From an uncultured Sunxiuqinia sp. (GTDB lineage Bacteria; Bacteroidota; Bacteroidia; Bacteroidales; Prolixibacteraceae): a stretch of DNA of 64,000 bases. Shown piece by piece: positions 52,195 through 61,802 of this stretch. The notes beneath the pieces are model-generated. The model ran no database searches and was not told the origin of the DNA. It saw nothing but the letters and a program-made list of their open reading frames with translations. The stretch's first letter is position 1, and each line of letters starts with the position of its first letter. Location of the stretch: assembly GCF_947495665.1 (NCBI RefSeq), contig NZ_CANLZV010000008.1:62001-126000 (forward strand). Reading direction: 5' to 3'. Made by a program: the position numbers and the translations under genes.

Positions 52195-52668
52195 TTATTT
52201 TTTACGTTTGGAAAACAGTGCTTTTAGTCTTTGCCAATGGTGAAGGGAGTTGATGAGTAGGCCAATTAGTGCCAGGCCCAATGCGATGATGTATGCTTTT
52301 AAAGCCACGGCAATGCCTATTCCCGTGGAGTAAAGCAGAATGGAGGCGGTAGTTAAGTTCTGGACGGTGTTTTCTTCTTTGGATTTCAGAATAGTGCCGG
52401 CACCAATGAAGCTGATGCCCACAATAATGGCTTGAAGAATCCGGATGGGATCAACACGGATTAAGTCACTTTCGATGCTCGATTGGATGAAGTTGCTGAG
52501 GTTGGGACTGATCGAAACAAAAAAGCAGGATATGCTACCAACAATCATGTTGGTGCGCAACCCTGCCGGTTTTGAAAGCTTTTCTCTTTCCAGACCAATA
52601 AGGCTTGAAAGAACGGCGGCAATAAGCACGTCAAGCAAAATCCAGAGTTGATTTTCGTAGCCCACCAT
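52195..52668 (-). CDS. MgtC/SapB family membrane protein
   Basis: A 157-residue protein with four or five hydrophobic helices. The family signature is plain: LIAAVLSSLIGLEREKLSKPAGLRTNMIVG, and later AIIVGISFIGAGTILKSKEENTVQNLTTASILLYSTGIGIAVAL. It lacks the C-terminal cytoplasmic domain of Salmonella MgtC, so it is the short form. Members are linked to magnesium limitation and F-ATPase modulation. Separated by 90 bases from the CsbD gene upstream. Confidence 0.92.
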   Translation of the reverse strand: MVGYENQLWILLDVLIAAVLSSLIGLEREKLSKPAGLRTNMIVGSISCFFVSISPNLSNFIQSSIESDLIRVDPIRILQAIIVGISFIGAGTILKSKEENTVQNLTTASILLYSTGIGIAVALKAYIIALGLALIGLLINSLHHWQRLKALFSKRKK

Positions 52669-52708
52669 AAACTTTCTTTTTGAGGTTATTCAACCTTGTC
52701 ATCCGAAG

Positions 52709-52754
52709 GCAGGCAGGCTCTTTAGTTAAGAGTTCTTTCCTGCCAGGAGTTTTC
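52709..52754 (-). other. Hairpin between CsbD and MgtC genes
   Basis: On the minus strand GGCAGG ... CCTGCC encloses CTCTT-AACTA-AAGAG, giving a two-part stem just after the CsbD stop. There is no T run, so its role as terminator is uncertain. Confidence 0.4.
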
Positions 52755-52758
52755 ATCG

Positions 52759-52950
52759 TTAGAGCTGATCGATAAAGTTTTTAATCTGCTGTTTGGTTTC
52801 ACCTGTTTTTTGTTGAATCCGGCCCAGGAGTTCATCTTCCAGCCCTTCCTGATAATTCAGGTCGTCTTCTGTTAATACGGCATACTTCTGCTTGAGTTTT
52901 CCTTTAATGGTATTCCAGTTTCCTTTAATCTTGTCTGTTGTTGCACTCAT
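52759..52950 (-). CDS. CsbD family stress protein
   Basis: A 63-residue hydrophilic protein of typical CsbD length: DKIKGNWNTIKGKLKQKYA then LTEDDLNYQEGLEDELLGRIQQKTG and a helix ETKQQIKNFIDQL. CsbD proteins are general-stress proteins of unknown mechanism. It lies with other stress-type genes (MgtC, the short conserved protein and nitroreductase) on the same strand. Confidence 0.93.
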   Translation of the reverse strand: MSATTDKIKGNWNTIKGKLKQKYAVLTEDDLNYQEGLEDELLGRIQQKTGETKQQIKNFIDQL

Positions 52951-53037
52951 CGTGTTTCAATTTTTTAAAATTTCTGGCTGAGATTTTATAGAAATCATCA
53001 GCTTGCTCAGCCTTCTGTTATTGTGCTGATGTTTCTT

Positions 53038-53355
53038 TTATTCAAATTGTTTTTGGTCGATGCTGTTCATGAATTTTGAGGTTACGGCTGAACCGCCTGC
53101 CCCATAGGAGTCTACCACGGTTCCTTTTGTTCCCGACTTGGTTTGTACGGCATATACAATGCTCATGTCTGACGGGTTGGTTGCTCCTTCAAATCGATGG
53201 AATTCATGCAGTTCAACTTCGGATGGCGGGTAGTGTCTGGTTCTGTTTTCTTCCAACTGCCCGTATTCGTTCACCCTGAAGTTGTGGGTATAACCTCTTT
53301 TGCCCAGCTCCTTCAGGGCTTCTACCATAGTGGCGTATTGATTGTTTTTATTCAT
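53038..53355 (-). CDS. Conserved small protein of unknown function
   Basis: A 105-residue soluble protein: MVEALKELGKRGYTHNFRVNEYG.L, PSEVELHEFHRFEGATNPSDMSIVYAV, GTKGTVVDSYGAGGSA. I recall this family in many Bacteroidota, often labelled phosphoribosylpyrophosphate synthetase, but it has none of that enzyme's motifs or length. Function unknown. It begins 25 bases after the nitroreductase stop and is probably in the same operon. Confidence 0.8.
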   Translation of the reverse strand: MNKNNQYATMVEALKELGKRGYTHNFRVNEYGQLEENRTRHYPPSEVELHEFHRFEGATNPSDMSIVYAVQTKSGTKGTVVDSYGAGGSAVTSKFMNSIDQKQFE

Positions 53356-53380
53356 GATTTCATGTTTTTAACGTGCTTTT

Positions 53381-54019
53381 CTAATCTTTTTCGTGAGGCG
53401 CGAAATAGGGAACTTCCCATTGGGCGCCAAATACAAACTGCTCTACTTTGTGGCGGGGTGATCTTTTAAGTTCTTTTTCCTGAAGGTCACCTGGCAGTTG
53501 ATCCGGATCGCCCAGGGAGCCAATGACAAACATGGCTGCCGGTTCGTAATTAGCCGGAACTTGAAAATGATGAATGACTTTATCTGTTGAAAAACCACCC
53601 ATTTGGTGAACAAACAAGTTGAGGCTGGCGGCCATGAAGGTGACTGTGGCCATAAATGCACCGGAGTCGTAAAGATGATGGCGATTGTACTTGTCATTTC
53701 GGCTAAAGTGCTTTTTACCAAGAATAACTCCGAGACAAGGTGCCGTTTGTACCCATTTCTGATTGAATTCACCCAGACAGTCAAATAATTGAGGATAGTG
53801 TTCATCCTGTTTGTGGGCAAAAATAACTCGCCAGGGCTGCTCATTAAAACAGGACATGCTGGTTTTTCCGGCATCAAATAGCTTGAAAATAGTTTCGTTT
53901 GGAATCGCTTCATCTGAAAATGCCCGTGGACTCCAACGACCTTCAATTAGCTCCTGAAAGCAGCTTTCTCTATTTACGTCGGATATGATATTTTTCTTTG
54001 TGGAATTCTCTCGCTTCAT
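53381..54019 (-). CDS. Nitroreductase family protein
   Basis: A 212-residue FMN-dependent oxidoreductase. Family marks: the RWSPRAFSDE FMN-phosphate loop, ASM-like segment DAGKTSMSCFNEQPWRVIFA, then YDSGAFMATVTFMAASLNLFVHQMGGF and PAAMFVIGSLGD near the end. It should reduce nitro or quinone compounds with NAD(P)H as a dimer. A perfect 20-base palindrome lies 21 bases upstream and may be the operator of an unlinked repressor. Confidence 0.9.
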   Translation of the reverse strand: MKRENSTKKNIISDVNRESCFQELIEGRWSPRAFSDEAIPNETIFKLFDAGKTSMSCFNEQPWRVIFAHKQDEHYPQLFDCLGEFNQKWVQTAPCLGVILGKKHFSRNDKYNRHHLYDSGAFMATVTFMAASLNLFVHQMGGFSTDKVIHHFQVPANYEPAAMFVIGSLGDPDQLPGDLQEKELKRSPRHKVEQFVFGAQWEVPYFAPHEKD

Positions 54020-54039
54020 GCTCCGTACCTCGTTTTTTG

Positions 54040-54059
54040 TTTCACTTTAAAAAGTGAAA
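54040..54059. promoter_or_regulatory. Perfect palindrome, candidate operator of the nitroreductase operon
   Basis: TTTCACTTT-AA-AAAGTGAAA: nine-base perfect arms with a 2-base centre, 21 bases before the start codon. A related half site (GTCACTTTTTT) occurs near 54151. The centre is too short for an RNA hairpin loop without losing pairs, which favours a protein-binding site. Confidence 0.6.
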
Positions 54060-54269
54060 AAACCTTGCCAAACTCAGTCTGAAGTGTTATTTGTTGCCTG
54101 TAGGTTGCTTATTAGTAGTGTGATGTGTGGGATTGGGTAGTAGTTGAGTCTGTCACTTTTTTAGGTTATCTGAAGATGAAGGTGTGGAAATGTAGAACTA
54201 ATTCCCCGATCCGGCTATTCTGATTTTAGTCTGAAACAGACAGGGCAAGTACTTGTACGGTAATCCAAT

Positions 54270-55187
54270 TTAGCGCTTTGAAACGGAGGTTCTTTTTTTG
54301 CGTCCAACAACAAGGACAGCACCACACAAAATAATAATGGCCCCTAGGAGCGAAAGCAGCGAAAATTGCTCTCCTTCAATCCAGGTAACTTCCATTTTGG
54401 TCAGTATGCCCATGACGATAAAAGTAATCATCGGATTCAGAATAATGATGATGCTTACCTTGTTGGCTTCCGTGTATTTTAAGGCTTGTGCCAGGCTGCC
54501 ATAGGCAATCAGGGTGTTTATCCCAAGGAAAATTAAAATGCCCCACCAAATCCAACTTAGCTGAAGCAAAGGGGCAAAATCGACAAATGGCAGGTAAATA
54601 AGCGCCGGAAAACCAAACAGAAATAAGTTTAAGCTTGCCGTTGAGTGGCTAAGCACCAGGCGCTTTTGAAGGATGGCATACACCGACCAGGCCATGGCCC
54701 CGCTGAGGGTGAGTAATATGCCGAGATTGTATTCGCTCTCCTGTCCAATCATCAATTTAATTTGCTGACTGTAGAAGAAGACAAAGCCGACTGCAGCGAT
54801 GATAAAGCCAACAAGCTGGAGTTTGCGTATTTTTTCTTTAAAAAGAATGACACTGGCCAGTGCCAGCAAAATCGGGCCCGTTTGGATGATTAGCTGGGCA
54901 TTGCTCGGAGTGGTATAATGAATGCCAAGCATGAAGCCTAGGTAATTCCACGACAAGGCCATGGCGGCAAAAACCAACAGCCAGGGAGGACGAGCCAGTA
55001 TGCGCATACTTTGAGGTTGGTGTGCTAACTGCCAGCCAGCCAGTAAAACAAAGGCTATGGCAAAACGAAACCAAACAATGGTTTGTGGTGCCACCTGCTG
55101 AACGGCTATCTTCAGGAAAATAGCCAGAAACCCCCAGAAGAAAGCGGTTACAACAGCGTATAGAATTCCTTTTTGATTGTTTGTCAT
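54270..55187 (-). CDS. EamA/DMT family transporter
   Basis: The ATG at 55187 gives 305 residues starting TNNQKGILYAVVTAFFWGFLAIFLK, the normal first helix; the longer reading frame has a hydrophilic lead not expected in the family. Ten helices in two EamA repeats: MALSWNYLGFMLGIHYTTPSNAQLIIQTGPILLALASVILFKEK closes the first, and ALKYTEANKVSIIIILNPMITFIVMGIL the second. Substrate unknown. A possible -7 box TATCTTTG lies at 55274-55281 without a clear -33 box. Confidence 0.88.
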   Translation of the reverse strand: MTNNQKGILYAVVTAFFWGFLAIFLKIAVQQVAPQTIVWFRFAIAFVLLAGWQLAHQPQSMRILARPPWLLVFAAMALSWNYLGFMLGIHYTTPSNAQLIIQTGPILLALASVILFKEKIRKLQLVGFIIAAVGFVFFYSQQIKLMIGQESEYNLGILLTLSGAMAWSVYAILQKRLVLSHSTASLNLFLFGFPALIYLPFVDFAPLLQLSWIWWGILIFLGINTLIAYGSLAQALKYTEANKVSIIIILNPMITFIVMGILTKMEVTWIEGEQFSLLSLLGAIIILCGAVLVVGRKKRTSVSKR

Positions 55188-55345
55188 GCCTGAATGCGGA
55201 TCGGTTACTACTTCATCATTGCTGGTCCTCTGCAGAAATTGCTTGATAAGCAAAATGCCTGCGAAGAGCCGAGCAAAGATAAGACTGTTTTTGAGATTGA
55301 GGGCGTTGCCTTTTGGGGGTTTGTGCTGCTATATAAAGCACATGT

Positions 55346-57370
55346 TTACGGTAGAAGTAATTTTAATGTTTCTGAAACCAACTCGGATGGAAGCTGGCAG
55401 CTGCTATTCTGACAAACATAAAGCCAGGTTTTGGAAGGACTAAACCGGTTTTTTAGCAGAGGAAGGGGGCTGGCTGCTGTACTGGCGCAAAACAGGCAGT
55501 GGGGCAAGTAGTGTTTTTGCAGCTCCTTGAGCTTTTCTAAAGCCTGTTGGCCAACAAGCGCCACCTCGTAGTGCTTGCTGGTGAGGCTGAGCGCCAATTG
55601 CATCCAGTTGGAATAGCCGGATGGATAAACCTTAAAATCTTCGACCAGTTTCTCAAGCATGCCTTCTGCCAATTTCTGGTAGTTCTGCTCTCCGATGAAG
55701 TGCCCCAGTCGAAACAAGTTGTTTGCCATTACGGAGTTGGAGGCTGGAATCACATTATCATGCACCTCAATGCTGCGGGTGATGACATCCGTTTGTGTTT
55801 CAGCCGTAAAATAGAAGATGTTCTTCTCACGATCGTAAAATAACTCAACGGTTTTTTGGGTTAGCTGCTGCGCGTCGTTCAGGTAGCTGCTGTTGCCGGT
55901 TGTTTCAAAAAGGTCAATCAAGGCCTGAATCAAACAGGCATAGTCTTCCAGAAAACCGTCAATTTTGCTGGTTTCGTTTTTATAGGAATGCTTCAGAAGA
56001 CCAGTGGAAGTCAGTTGTTTTGCTTTCAAAAACTGAAGGTTTCTTTCGGCTAAGTGCAGGTAGGTATTTTCACCAAAGGCCCGGTAAGCGGCTACTAAGC
56101 CTGAAATGGTCAAGGCATTCCACGAGGTCAGTATTTTATCGTCAAGCCCCGGCCGGATGCGTTGTTCACGCACCGCGAGAAGTTTTTGTTGCCAGTTTTT
56201 TACGCGTTGTTTGAGTTCGTTCAACGACAAGCCGTGCTTGGTTGCAAAGGTTTCGTCGGATTGTTGGCGCAGCAGGATGTAATTTCCGTGCTCCCAATAA
56301 CCGTTTTCATTGACCTGGTAATAATCGGAAAATAAGGGAAATTCGGTTTGCAGTAAATCCTGAAGTTCCTGTTTTTGCCACACATAAAATTTACCTTCTT
56401 CGCCTTCGCTGTCCGCATCCAGTGACGAGTAAAAGCCGCCCTCAGGCGAGTGCAACTCTCGCTCAATAAAAGCAATGGTTTGCTGGACTACTTGCTGGTA
56501 AAGCGGGTTTTGTGTCTTTTGAAAGGCCTGCGAATAAATGCTCAACAGTTGTGCGTTGTCGTAAAGCATCTTTTCAAAATGGGGCACTTTCCAATAGCTG
56601 TCAGTGGAGTAGCGGGCAAATCCGCCGCCAATTTGGTCGTAAAGGCCCCCGCGAGCCATTTTTTTCAAAGTGGTTTCAACAAAGGCAAGCGTTTCGTGGT
56701 CGTTCATCTGGTGTGCCCAGCGTAGCAAGAATTGCAGGTTGTTGGGCATCATGAATTTCGGAGCTCCTTTTTGACCTCCTTCAATCTGATCAAAGTTTTG
56801 TTTCCAGCGGGAAACAGCCTGTTTCAGTTGATGAATGTCCAACGGCTGAGGTGTTTGGCTGACGGGAATCAGGTTGCTTTCCCTTATTCCCTGGCTGAGA
56901 CGCTCCGCATAGGCTTCGGTTTTATCGGGGTTTTGCTGATGAAAGGCCTGGATTTGCTGAAGGGCATCTACCCACACTTCTTTCTGAAAATAGGTCCCTC
57001 CCCAAATGGGGCGGCCGTCGGGCAGGGCAATGGCATTCAATGGCCATCCTCCATGTTGAGTCATGAGCTGGACGGCACTCATGTAAATTTGATCCACATC
57101 GGGCCGTTCTTCCCGGTCAACTTTGACGCACACAAAATGGGTATTCATGACCTGGGCGACATCCGGATCTTCAAATGATTCGTGCTCCATGACATGACAC
57201 CAGTGGCAGGCGGCATAACCAATGCTGATGAGCAGAAGTTTATTCTCGTTCTTCGCCCGAAGCAGGGCTTTTTCGCCCCAAGGCATCCAATGCACGGGGT
57301 TGTGTGCATGTTGCAAAAGGTAGGGCGATGTTTCGTGAATCAGTTCGTTGGTATAGGCGTGTTTTTCCAT
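55346..57370 (-). CDS. Thioredoxin-fold DUF255 protein (YyaL/SSP411-like)
   Basis: The ATG at 57370 gives 674 residues starting [33 protein letters not shown], the usual YyaL N-terminus; the longer frame upstream runs through unrelated sequence. The N-terminal thioredoxin-like domain has [16 protein letters not shown] (CxxC) and [15 protein letters not shown]. The remaining ~500 residues form an (alpha/alpha)6 barrel like those of AGE or lanthionine-cyclase folds ([37 protein letters not shown]). Biochemical role unknown in bacteria. Downstream of PhzF and the TonB receptor on the same strand. Confidence 0.92.
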   Translation of the reverse strand: MEKHAYTNELIHETSPYLLQHAHNPVHWMPWGEKALLRAKNENKLLLISIGYAACHWCHVMEHESFEDPDVAQVMNTHFVCVKVDREERPDVDQIYMSAVQLMTQHGGWPLNAIALPDGRPIWGGTYFQKEVWVDALQQIQAFHQQNPDKTEAYAERLSQGIRESNLIPVSQTPQPLDIHQLKQAVSRWKQNFDQIEGGQKGAPKFMMPNNLQFLLRWAHQMNDHETLAFVETTLKKMARGGLYDQIGGGFARYSTDSYWKVPHFEKMLYDNAQLLSIYSQAFQKTQNPLYQQVVQQTIAFIERELHSPEGGFYSSLDADSEGEEGKFYVWQKQELQDLLQTEFPLFSDYYQVNENGYWEHGNYILLRQQSDETFATKHGLSLNELKQRVKNWQQKLLAVREQRIRPGLDDKILTSWNALTISGLVAAYRAFGENTYLHLAERNLQFLKAKQLTSTGLLKHSYKNETSKIDGFLEDYACLIQALIDLFETTGNSSYLNDAQQLTQKTVELFYDREKNIFYFTAETQTDVITRSIEVHDNVIPASNSVMANNLFRLGHFIGEQNYQKLAEGMLEKLVEDFKVYPSGYSNWMQLALSLTSKHYEVALVGQQALEKLKELQKHYLPHCLFCASTAASPLPLLKNRFSPSKTWLYVCQNSSCQLPSELVSETLKLLLP

Positions 57371-57465
57371 AGTCTTTCCATTCCTGAGCGGCCAACTGGC
57401 CGGTTTTGTTATTAAGCTGAAACACGGACCGGGAAGGAAAGTTTTTTGCGATGTTCTGGGCTTTG

Positions 57466-58254
57466 TTATGAATCGATGAAAATTTCGCCCCGCAGGAAGG
57501 TTCTGGCTTTTCCGGCAATCAGAACCCGGTCGCCCTGCAATGCGCATTGGAGTAGACCCCCGCGTGAAGAAATTTGGCGGGCTGAAAGCTCTTGTTTTTG
57601 TAAGCGATCGGTCCAGTAGGGCATCAGTGTGGTGTGAGCTGAGCCAGTTACCGGATCTTCATCAATGCCTAAGCCAGGAGCAAAAAAGCGACTAACAAAA
57701 TCGGAGGTATTGCCCGGAGCCGTGACAATGATTCCGCGAACACCGGTATGTTTTAAGGTTCCGAAGTCGGGTTGCATTTGCTCCAGCTCGTGCTGACTGT
57801 CGTACACAAACAGGTAATCCGATTTTCCTAGGAAGCAGGCCTTGGGGGCTTTGCCTAAAGCTCGGATTAACTCGCGCGGTTCATCAATGGGCTGAATGGT
57901 ATCTGCCGGAAAGTTGAGCTGGAGCATGTTGGCTGACTTTGTCACCGTTAATTTCCCGCTTCGGCTGCTAAAGGTGAGCGTGTCTTGTGGGTAGCTGGCT
58001 TCATTGAATATGACGTGTGCAGTGGCCAGGGTGGCATGTCCGCATAAGTCAACTTCGGCTTTTGGGGTGAACCAACGAATTTCAAAGCCAGCTTTGGTGG
58101 ATACAAAAAAGGCTGTTTCTGACAGGTTGTTTTCCAACGCAATGGACTGCATCAGTGCATCGCTGAGCCATTCCTTCAACGGAATAACAGCGGCGGGGTT
58201 ACCCTGAAAAAGCTTTTCAGCAAAGGCATCAACCTGGAAAATGGGAAGTTTCAT
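57466..58254 (-). CDS. PhzF family isomerase-like protein
   Basis: A 262-residue protein of PhzF/DapF fold. Visible marks: [18 protein letters not shown] at the start, the catalytic Glu46 in [21 protein letters not shown], and [15 protein letters not shown]. Most members outside phenazine clusters have unknown substrates. It starts 2 bases after the TonB receptor stop, so they are co-transcribed; no phenazine genes are present. Confidence 0.92.
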   Translation of the reverse strand: MKLPIFQVDAFAEKLFQGNPAAVIPLKEWLSDALMQSIALENNLSETAFFVSTKAGFEIRWFTPKAEVDLCGHATLATAHVIFNEASYPQDTLTFSSRSGKLTVTKSANMLQLNFPADTIQPIDEPRELIRALGKAPKACFLGKSDYLFVYDSQHELEQMQPDFGTLKHTGVRGIIVTAPGNTSDFVSRFFAPGLGIDEDPVTGSAHTTLMPYWTDRLQKQELSARQISSRGGLLQCALQGDRVLIAGKARTFLRGEIFIDS

Positions 58255-58256
58255 GA

Positions 58257-60674
58257 TCAGAATTTTACGGTTAATTTGACGTTTAGTTTTCGGTCGGTCA
58301 GGTAATTGGGCACGGCAAATAGATCGCCGCTATTACTCGATACCCAAAAGTACGAAACTGTATTCCGAACACCAAGCAGGTTGAGGACTTCCAGGCTTAA
58401 CCACAGGTCTTTGATGGGAGCGAGCAGCTTGGCCGCGCTGCGGTTTTGAGGACCAATAACAATTTTGGAAAAGCCAATATCAATCCGTCGATACGGAGGC
58501 ATTCGAAAAGTGTCCTGATGGCGTTCGCCGTTGGGAGGGCCAACAGGAAGCCGTGAGCCGTAAAACGCCGCCAGGTGCATTTTATAGCTGGGGTTTCCGG
58601 GGAAATAATCCTGAAAAAACAAGCTTAGGTTAAGTGTCTGATCGGTAGGTCGGGGAATCCAACCATACCCATCGCCTATAATATCTTCCTGAGTTTGTAG
58701 TAACGATACACTCACCCACGATTCAACCCCGCTCACAAATTCGCCATTCACCTTGAAGTCAAGTCCGGCAGCGTAGCCCGTTGCTTCCTGGTCGCCCAGG
58801 TAGCGGATTTGAACATTGTCAACCTGATAAGGAATCAAGTGTGAAAAGTATTTGTAAAACACCTCCGAGCTTAGTTTAAATGGGCGGTCCCAAGCCTGAA
58901 ACAGGTAGTCGGTTCCCAGTACCAGTTGAGTTGACTTTTGCGCTTTTATCCGGGGATTGATGTTGCCGTCCCGGTCTTTCAGTTCTTTAAAAAAAGCTGG
59001 CTGCTGGTAGCTTCCCCCGGCAAGTCGAAAGACAAGCCTGGATTGTTCCTTGGGGTAATAGCTGGCTGAAAAACGCGGACTCAGCAGCCATTCGTTGGTG
59101 TAGTTCCAGTAATTGAATCGAAGCCCGCCGGTCAGGTACAGTTCACCGTTTTTTATGGGTACGGCATAGGTGTCTTGCAGATGACCCGACAATCGCAGAT
59201 TGTTCATCTGATTGTTGGTGTTGACCACACGAAACAGTTCTACCTTTTCATCCGAATAGGGCAGGGAGTAGCCGGTTGAGTCGCGCATCTCCCATTCATT
59301 GATACGGTCGTCAATGTTTTCCAGCTGGGCTTTGATCTCCCAGTTTAAAAGATGATTGGAACTGCTGTAAGCCCCCTTGTGCGCAATGCTGACCACTGTG
59401 GCCGATAGCTTGTTTCGCGCATGATTCAGAAAAGAGCCAATTCCCAGATTGAGCACACTGTCTCCCGCAGATTCGGAAGCCATGTCCTGTTCAAGTTCGT
59501 TGAGGTAATAGCGTCCAAGAATATCGTAGTTTACTTCTTCCTTGGTTCGAAAAGCAGAGGCGATCAGCTTCAGGTTGAGCTTGCTGCTGGGATGATAATT
59601 GGCTGACAGTGCGCCCAGCGTGGTGGCAAAGCGGTCTTTTTCCTGCCCGTCGAAGTAGATTTTGGTGTTGTAAACGGTTTGAAAGGTTCCGAAGCTTGTG
59701 GCACGGGTTTCGGGTTTGAAATGGTAATTGTTGGTTGCCAGGTTCCACAGAAAAGACAGGTCGAAGTGATCGGTAAAGTGGTAGGTGATGTAGGTTTGAA
59801 TATCAATAAAATCGGGATTGTAATCTCCCTTCTCGTCCAGGCTTCCCAGCAAATAGCGGTTGGTTTTGTAGCGAACGCCACCGGTGTAGCTCAGTTTTTT
59901 GTTTTTGCTCAGGTCTTCCACGTGCAGCGAACCGCCCAGCAGGCTGCCGCTGGCACTGCCGCTGAATGCAAGGGGTTTTCGGTATTTGATATCCAGCACC
60001 GAAGCCATTTTGTCGCCGTAGCGGGCATCGAAGCCCCCTGCCGAAAACTCGATGCTAGATACCATGTCCGGATTGATAAAGCTCAGGCCTTCCTGCTGCC
60101 CGGAGCGAACCAGGAAAGGACGGTAGATTTCGATGTCATTAACGTACACCAGATTTTCGTCGAAATTGCCTCCGCGAACAGAATATTGTGAGGTAAGTTC
60201 GTTGTTGGAGGATACGCCGGGCAGGGTTTTGATCAGCGTTTCAATACCGCTGGAAGAGGCATCTGGCATCTGGTTGGCGAAAGCCGGGTTCAGGCGGGTC
60301 ATGGTTCTGTGCCCATTTTTCCGGCGCGAAACCTGCACCTCGTCAATGGTGTTGGGCTGAATGCGAAGCTGGATATTCAACTCCAAACGTTCTTCTTGTT
60401 TGGCTTGTACGACCTTTTCAATGGCTTGGTAGCCCATAAACGAAAAAATCAAGGTAAGTTCCTTTTCTGCAGGCATGCGCAGCAGATAGTTGCCTTCAGA
60501 GTCGGTAACCGTTCCAAGCGGATAGTTTTTAATGGCAATGTTTGCCAGTTCGATGGCTTGCCCATTTTCGCCGGTCACCTTTCCCCACAGGGTTGCATTG
60601 TTTCGTTGGGCAACTAATTGGATTGAAAAAAGCAGGCTTGCCAGTAGCAGGAGAATAGGTTTTCCGGGTTTCAT
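58257..60674 (-). CDS. TonB-dependent receptor with carboxypeptidase-like N-terminal domain
   Basis: An 805-residue outer-membrane protein. Signal peptide to ~22, a carboxypeptidase-regulatory-like domain (TLWGKVTGENGQAIELANIAIKN ... VTDSEGNYLLRMP), the plug with LIKTLPGVSSNNELTSQYSVRGGNFDENLVYVNDIEIYRP and SSIEFSAGGFDARYGDKMASVLDI, then the barrel ending YLTDRKLNVKLTVKF. There is no SusD partner, so it is not a typical glycan importer. Ligand unknown. Lead gene of an operon with PhzF and perhaps YyaL. Confidence 0.9.
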   Translation of the reverse strand: MKPGKPILLLLASLLFSIQLVAQRNNATLWGKVTGENGQAIELANIAIKNYPLGTVTDSEGNYLLRMPAEKELTLIFSFMGYQAIEKVVQAKQEERLELNIQLRIQPNTIDEVQVSRRKNGHRTMTRLNPAFANQMPDASSSGIETLIKTLPGVSSNNELTSQYSVRGGNFDENLVYVNDIEIYRPFLVRSGQQEGLSFINPDMVSSIEFSAGGFDARYGDKMASVLDIKYRKPLAFSGSASGSLLGGSLHVEDLSKNKKLSYTGGVRYKTNRYLLGSLDEKGDYNPDFIDIQTYITYHFTDHFDLSFLWNLATNNYHFKPETRATSFGTFQTVYNTKIYFDGQEKDRFATTLGALSANYHPSSKLNLKLIASAFRTKEEVNYDILGRYYLNELEQDMASESAGDSVLNLGIGSFLNHARNKLSATVVSIAHKGAYSSSNHLLNWEIKAQLENIDDRINEWEMRDSTGYSLPYSDEKVELFRVVNTNNQMNNLRLSGHLQDTYAVPIKNGELYLTGGLRFNYWNYTNEWLLSPRFSASYYPKEQSRLVFRLAGGSYQQPAFFKELKDRDGNINPRIKAQKSTQLVLGTDYLFQAWDRPFKLSSEVFYKYFSHLIPYQVDNVQIRYLGDQEATGYAAGLDFKVNGEFVSGVESWVSVSLLQTQEDIIGDGYGWIPRPTDQTLNLSLFFQDYFPGNPSYKMHLAAFYGSRLPVGPPNGERHQDTFRMPPYRRIDIGFSKIVIGPQNRSAAKLLAPIKDLWLSLEVLNLLGVRNTVSYFWVSSNSGDLFAVPNYLTDRKLNVKLTVKF

Positions 60675-60770
60675 AAAAACAAAAATAATATTCTTTGTTC
60701 TATATCAGCTTATTCCAAATTGAATAATTGTACTTAACTTTAGATTTTATCGAACCTGTAAATTGCTGCT

Positions 60771-61184
60771 ATGGAGCGTCGTGATTACTTGATTCATCAA
60801 ATTCAGGAGATGGGGGCCTTTCTGGCTCGCCTGATTTTGCGACTTCAGAAGAAAGAGGTGCAGCCATCAGCTGAAATTGCTTCGGTGGCATACGAACTTG
60901 AGAATGAACTTGGTTTTAAGTTGAACGATTTGCTTTTTCTGGACAATGCTGCTTTTATTGAGCTTGTACAGGAGAAGTTGTTGGCGGACGAAAATATGGA
61001 GCAATTTGCCGTTTTGCTGGAACAACTGGGAGATGTGGCTCTGGAGAATGAAACCTTTTTACGGCAGCAGATTTATTACCGAAAAGCCATGGAATTGCTT
61101 GTCTTTGTGGATCGAAACAGTCAAAGCTATTCCATGCAGCGACAACAACGCATTGTAACTATTCGTACCAAGTTAAATGCCTAA
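60771..61184 (+). CDS. Conserved hypothetical protein, all-helical (DUF6483-like)
   Basis: A 137-residue soluble protein rich in helix: RRDYLIHQIQEMGAFLARLILRLQKKE, then LENELGFKLNDLLFLDN and EQFAVLLEQLGDVALE. The opening D-Y-L/I-x-x-x-I-x-x-x-G-x-x-L-A pattern resembles DUF6483-type proteins, from memory and with limited confidence. No signal peptide or catalytic motif. First of three short plus-strand genes spaced 21 and 3 bases apart, divergent from the TonB receptor. Confidence 0.72.
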   Translation: MERRDYLIHQIQEMGAFLARLILRLQKKEVQPSAEIASVAYELENELGFKLNDLLFLDNAAFIELVQEKLLADENMEQFAVLLEQLGDVALENETFLRQQIYYRKAMELLVFVDRNSQSYSMQRQQRIVTIRTKLNA

Positions 61185-61205
61185 ACCATTAAAATTTACT
61201 TGACG

Positions 61206-61619
61206 ATGGCACAGAAACTATCGAAACCTTTGAAAAAATACCGGAACGAGCTTGTGGGTCTGGTAACCCGGAGTAATGAGATTTTTGAAAAGCAACTGGC
61301 ATACCTCAGTGCCGGAGCGATTGGAGTGTCCATGGCTTTTGTTAAGGATGTAACGGGCGATTTGGAAGACTCCCGCTTTAAGTTGCTTTTGGTTGTGGGC
61401 TGGTTGTTGCTGGTGATTACCTTGCTGGTCAACCTGGCTTCTCATACATGGGCGAAAAATAAACACAATAAAACCATTGCTGAAATTGATGGCGGAAACT
61501 ACAGCCGTGCCAATGCCCTTAAGCGATTGAAACAGATTGATCGGATAAACAGCTTAACGATTGCCACCCTTATCTTGGGCATTATTTCAATTGTCATGTT
61601 TATGACTTTAAACATCTAA
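61206..61619 (+). CDS. Small membrane protein of unknown function
   Basis: The ATG at 61206 gives 137 residues; a TTG two codons earlier is possible. An amphipathic N-terminal helix (LSKPLKKYRNELVGLVTRSNEIFEKQLAYLSAGAIGVSMAFV) is followed by two transmembrane helices (LLLVVGWLLLVITLLVNLASH and ITIATLILGIISIVMFM-type, ~115-137) with a basic loop between. I do not recognise the family. Middle gene of the three-gene cluster. Confidence 0.72.
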   Translation: MAQKLSKPLKKYRNELVGLVTRSNEIFEKQLAYLSAGAIGVSMAFVKDVTGDLEDSRFKLLLVVGWLLLVITLLVNLASHTWAKNKHNKTIAEIDGGNYSRANALKRLKQIDRINSLTIATLILGIISIVMFMTLNI

Positions 61620-61622
61620 GTT

Positions 61623-61802
61623 ATGAAAGAACAAAAAAAGCATCATGATTCATTCGTTCCTGAAGAGAATGAGGATAATTCGCTAAAAGGAAGTCCAGCT
61701 ACCGACCGGGCTTTAGGTGGAACTACGCCACCTGAAGGAAGGGCAAAAACGGGACCGGTGGATCGAGGCTTGGGAGGTTCAACTCCTCCCGGAGACGACT
61801 AG
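61623..61802 (+). CDS. 59-residue peptide with two GG(T/S)TPP repeats
   Basis: A short frame 3 bases after the membrane-protein gene: MKEQKKHHDSFVPEENEDN, then two copies of DR(A/G)LGG(T/S)TPP(E/G) at about residues 28-39 and 47-58. It is disordered, charged, and lacks signal or membrane parts. Tight spacing and the internal repeat support real coding. Its stop overlaps by 3 bases the stop of the converging YkgJ gene. Function unknown. Confidence 0.62.
   Translation: MKEQKKHHDSFVPEENEDNSLKGSPATDRALGGTTPPEGRAKTGPVDRGLGGSTPPGDD

Noticed and set aside
53038-53355. Phosphoribosylpyrophosphate synthetase label for the 105-residue protein
   Set aside because: Too short and lacks the PRPP- and ATP-binding motifs; the label is a propagated error as far as I can judge.
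60680-60687. TATTTTTG -7 box directly before the TonB receptor start
   Set aside because: It lies only 6 bases from the ATG and has no -33 box within 17-23 bases; a promoter there would give an almost leaderless transcript.
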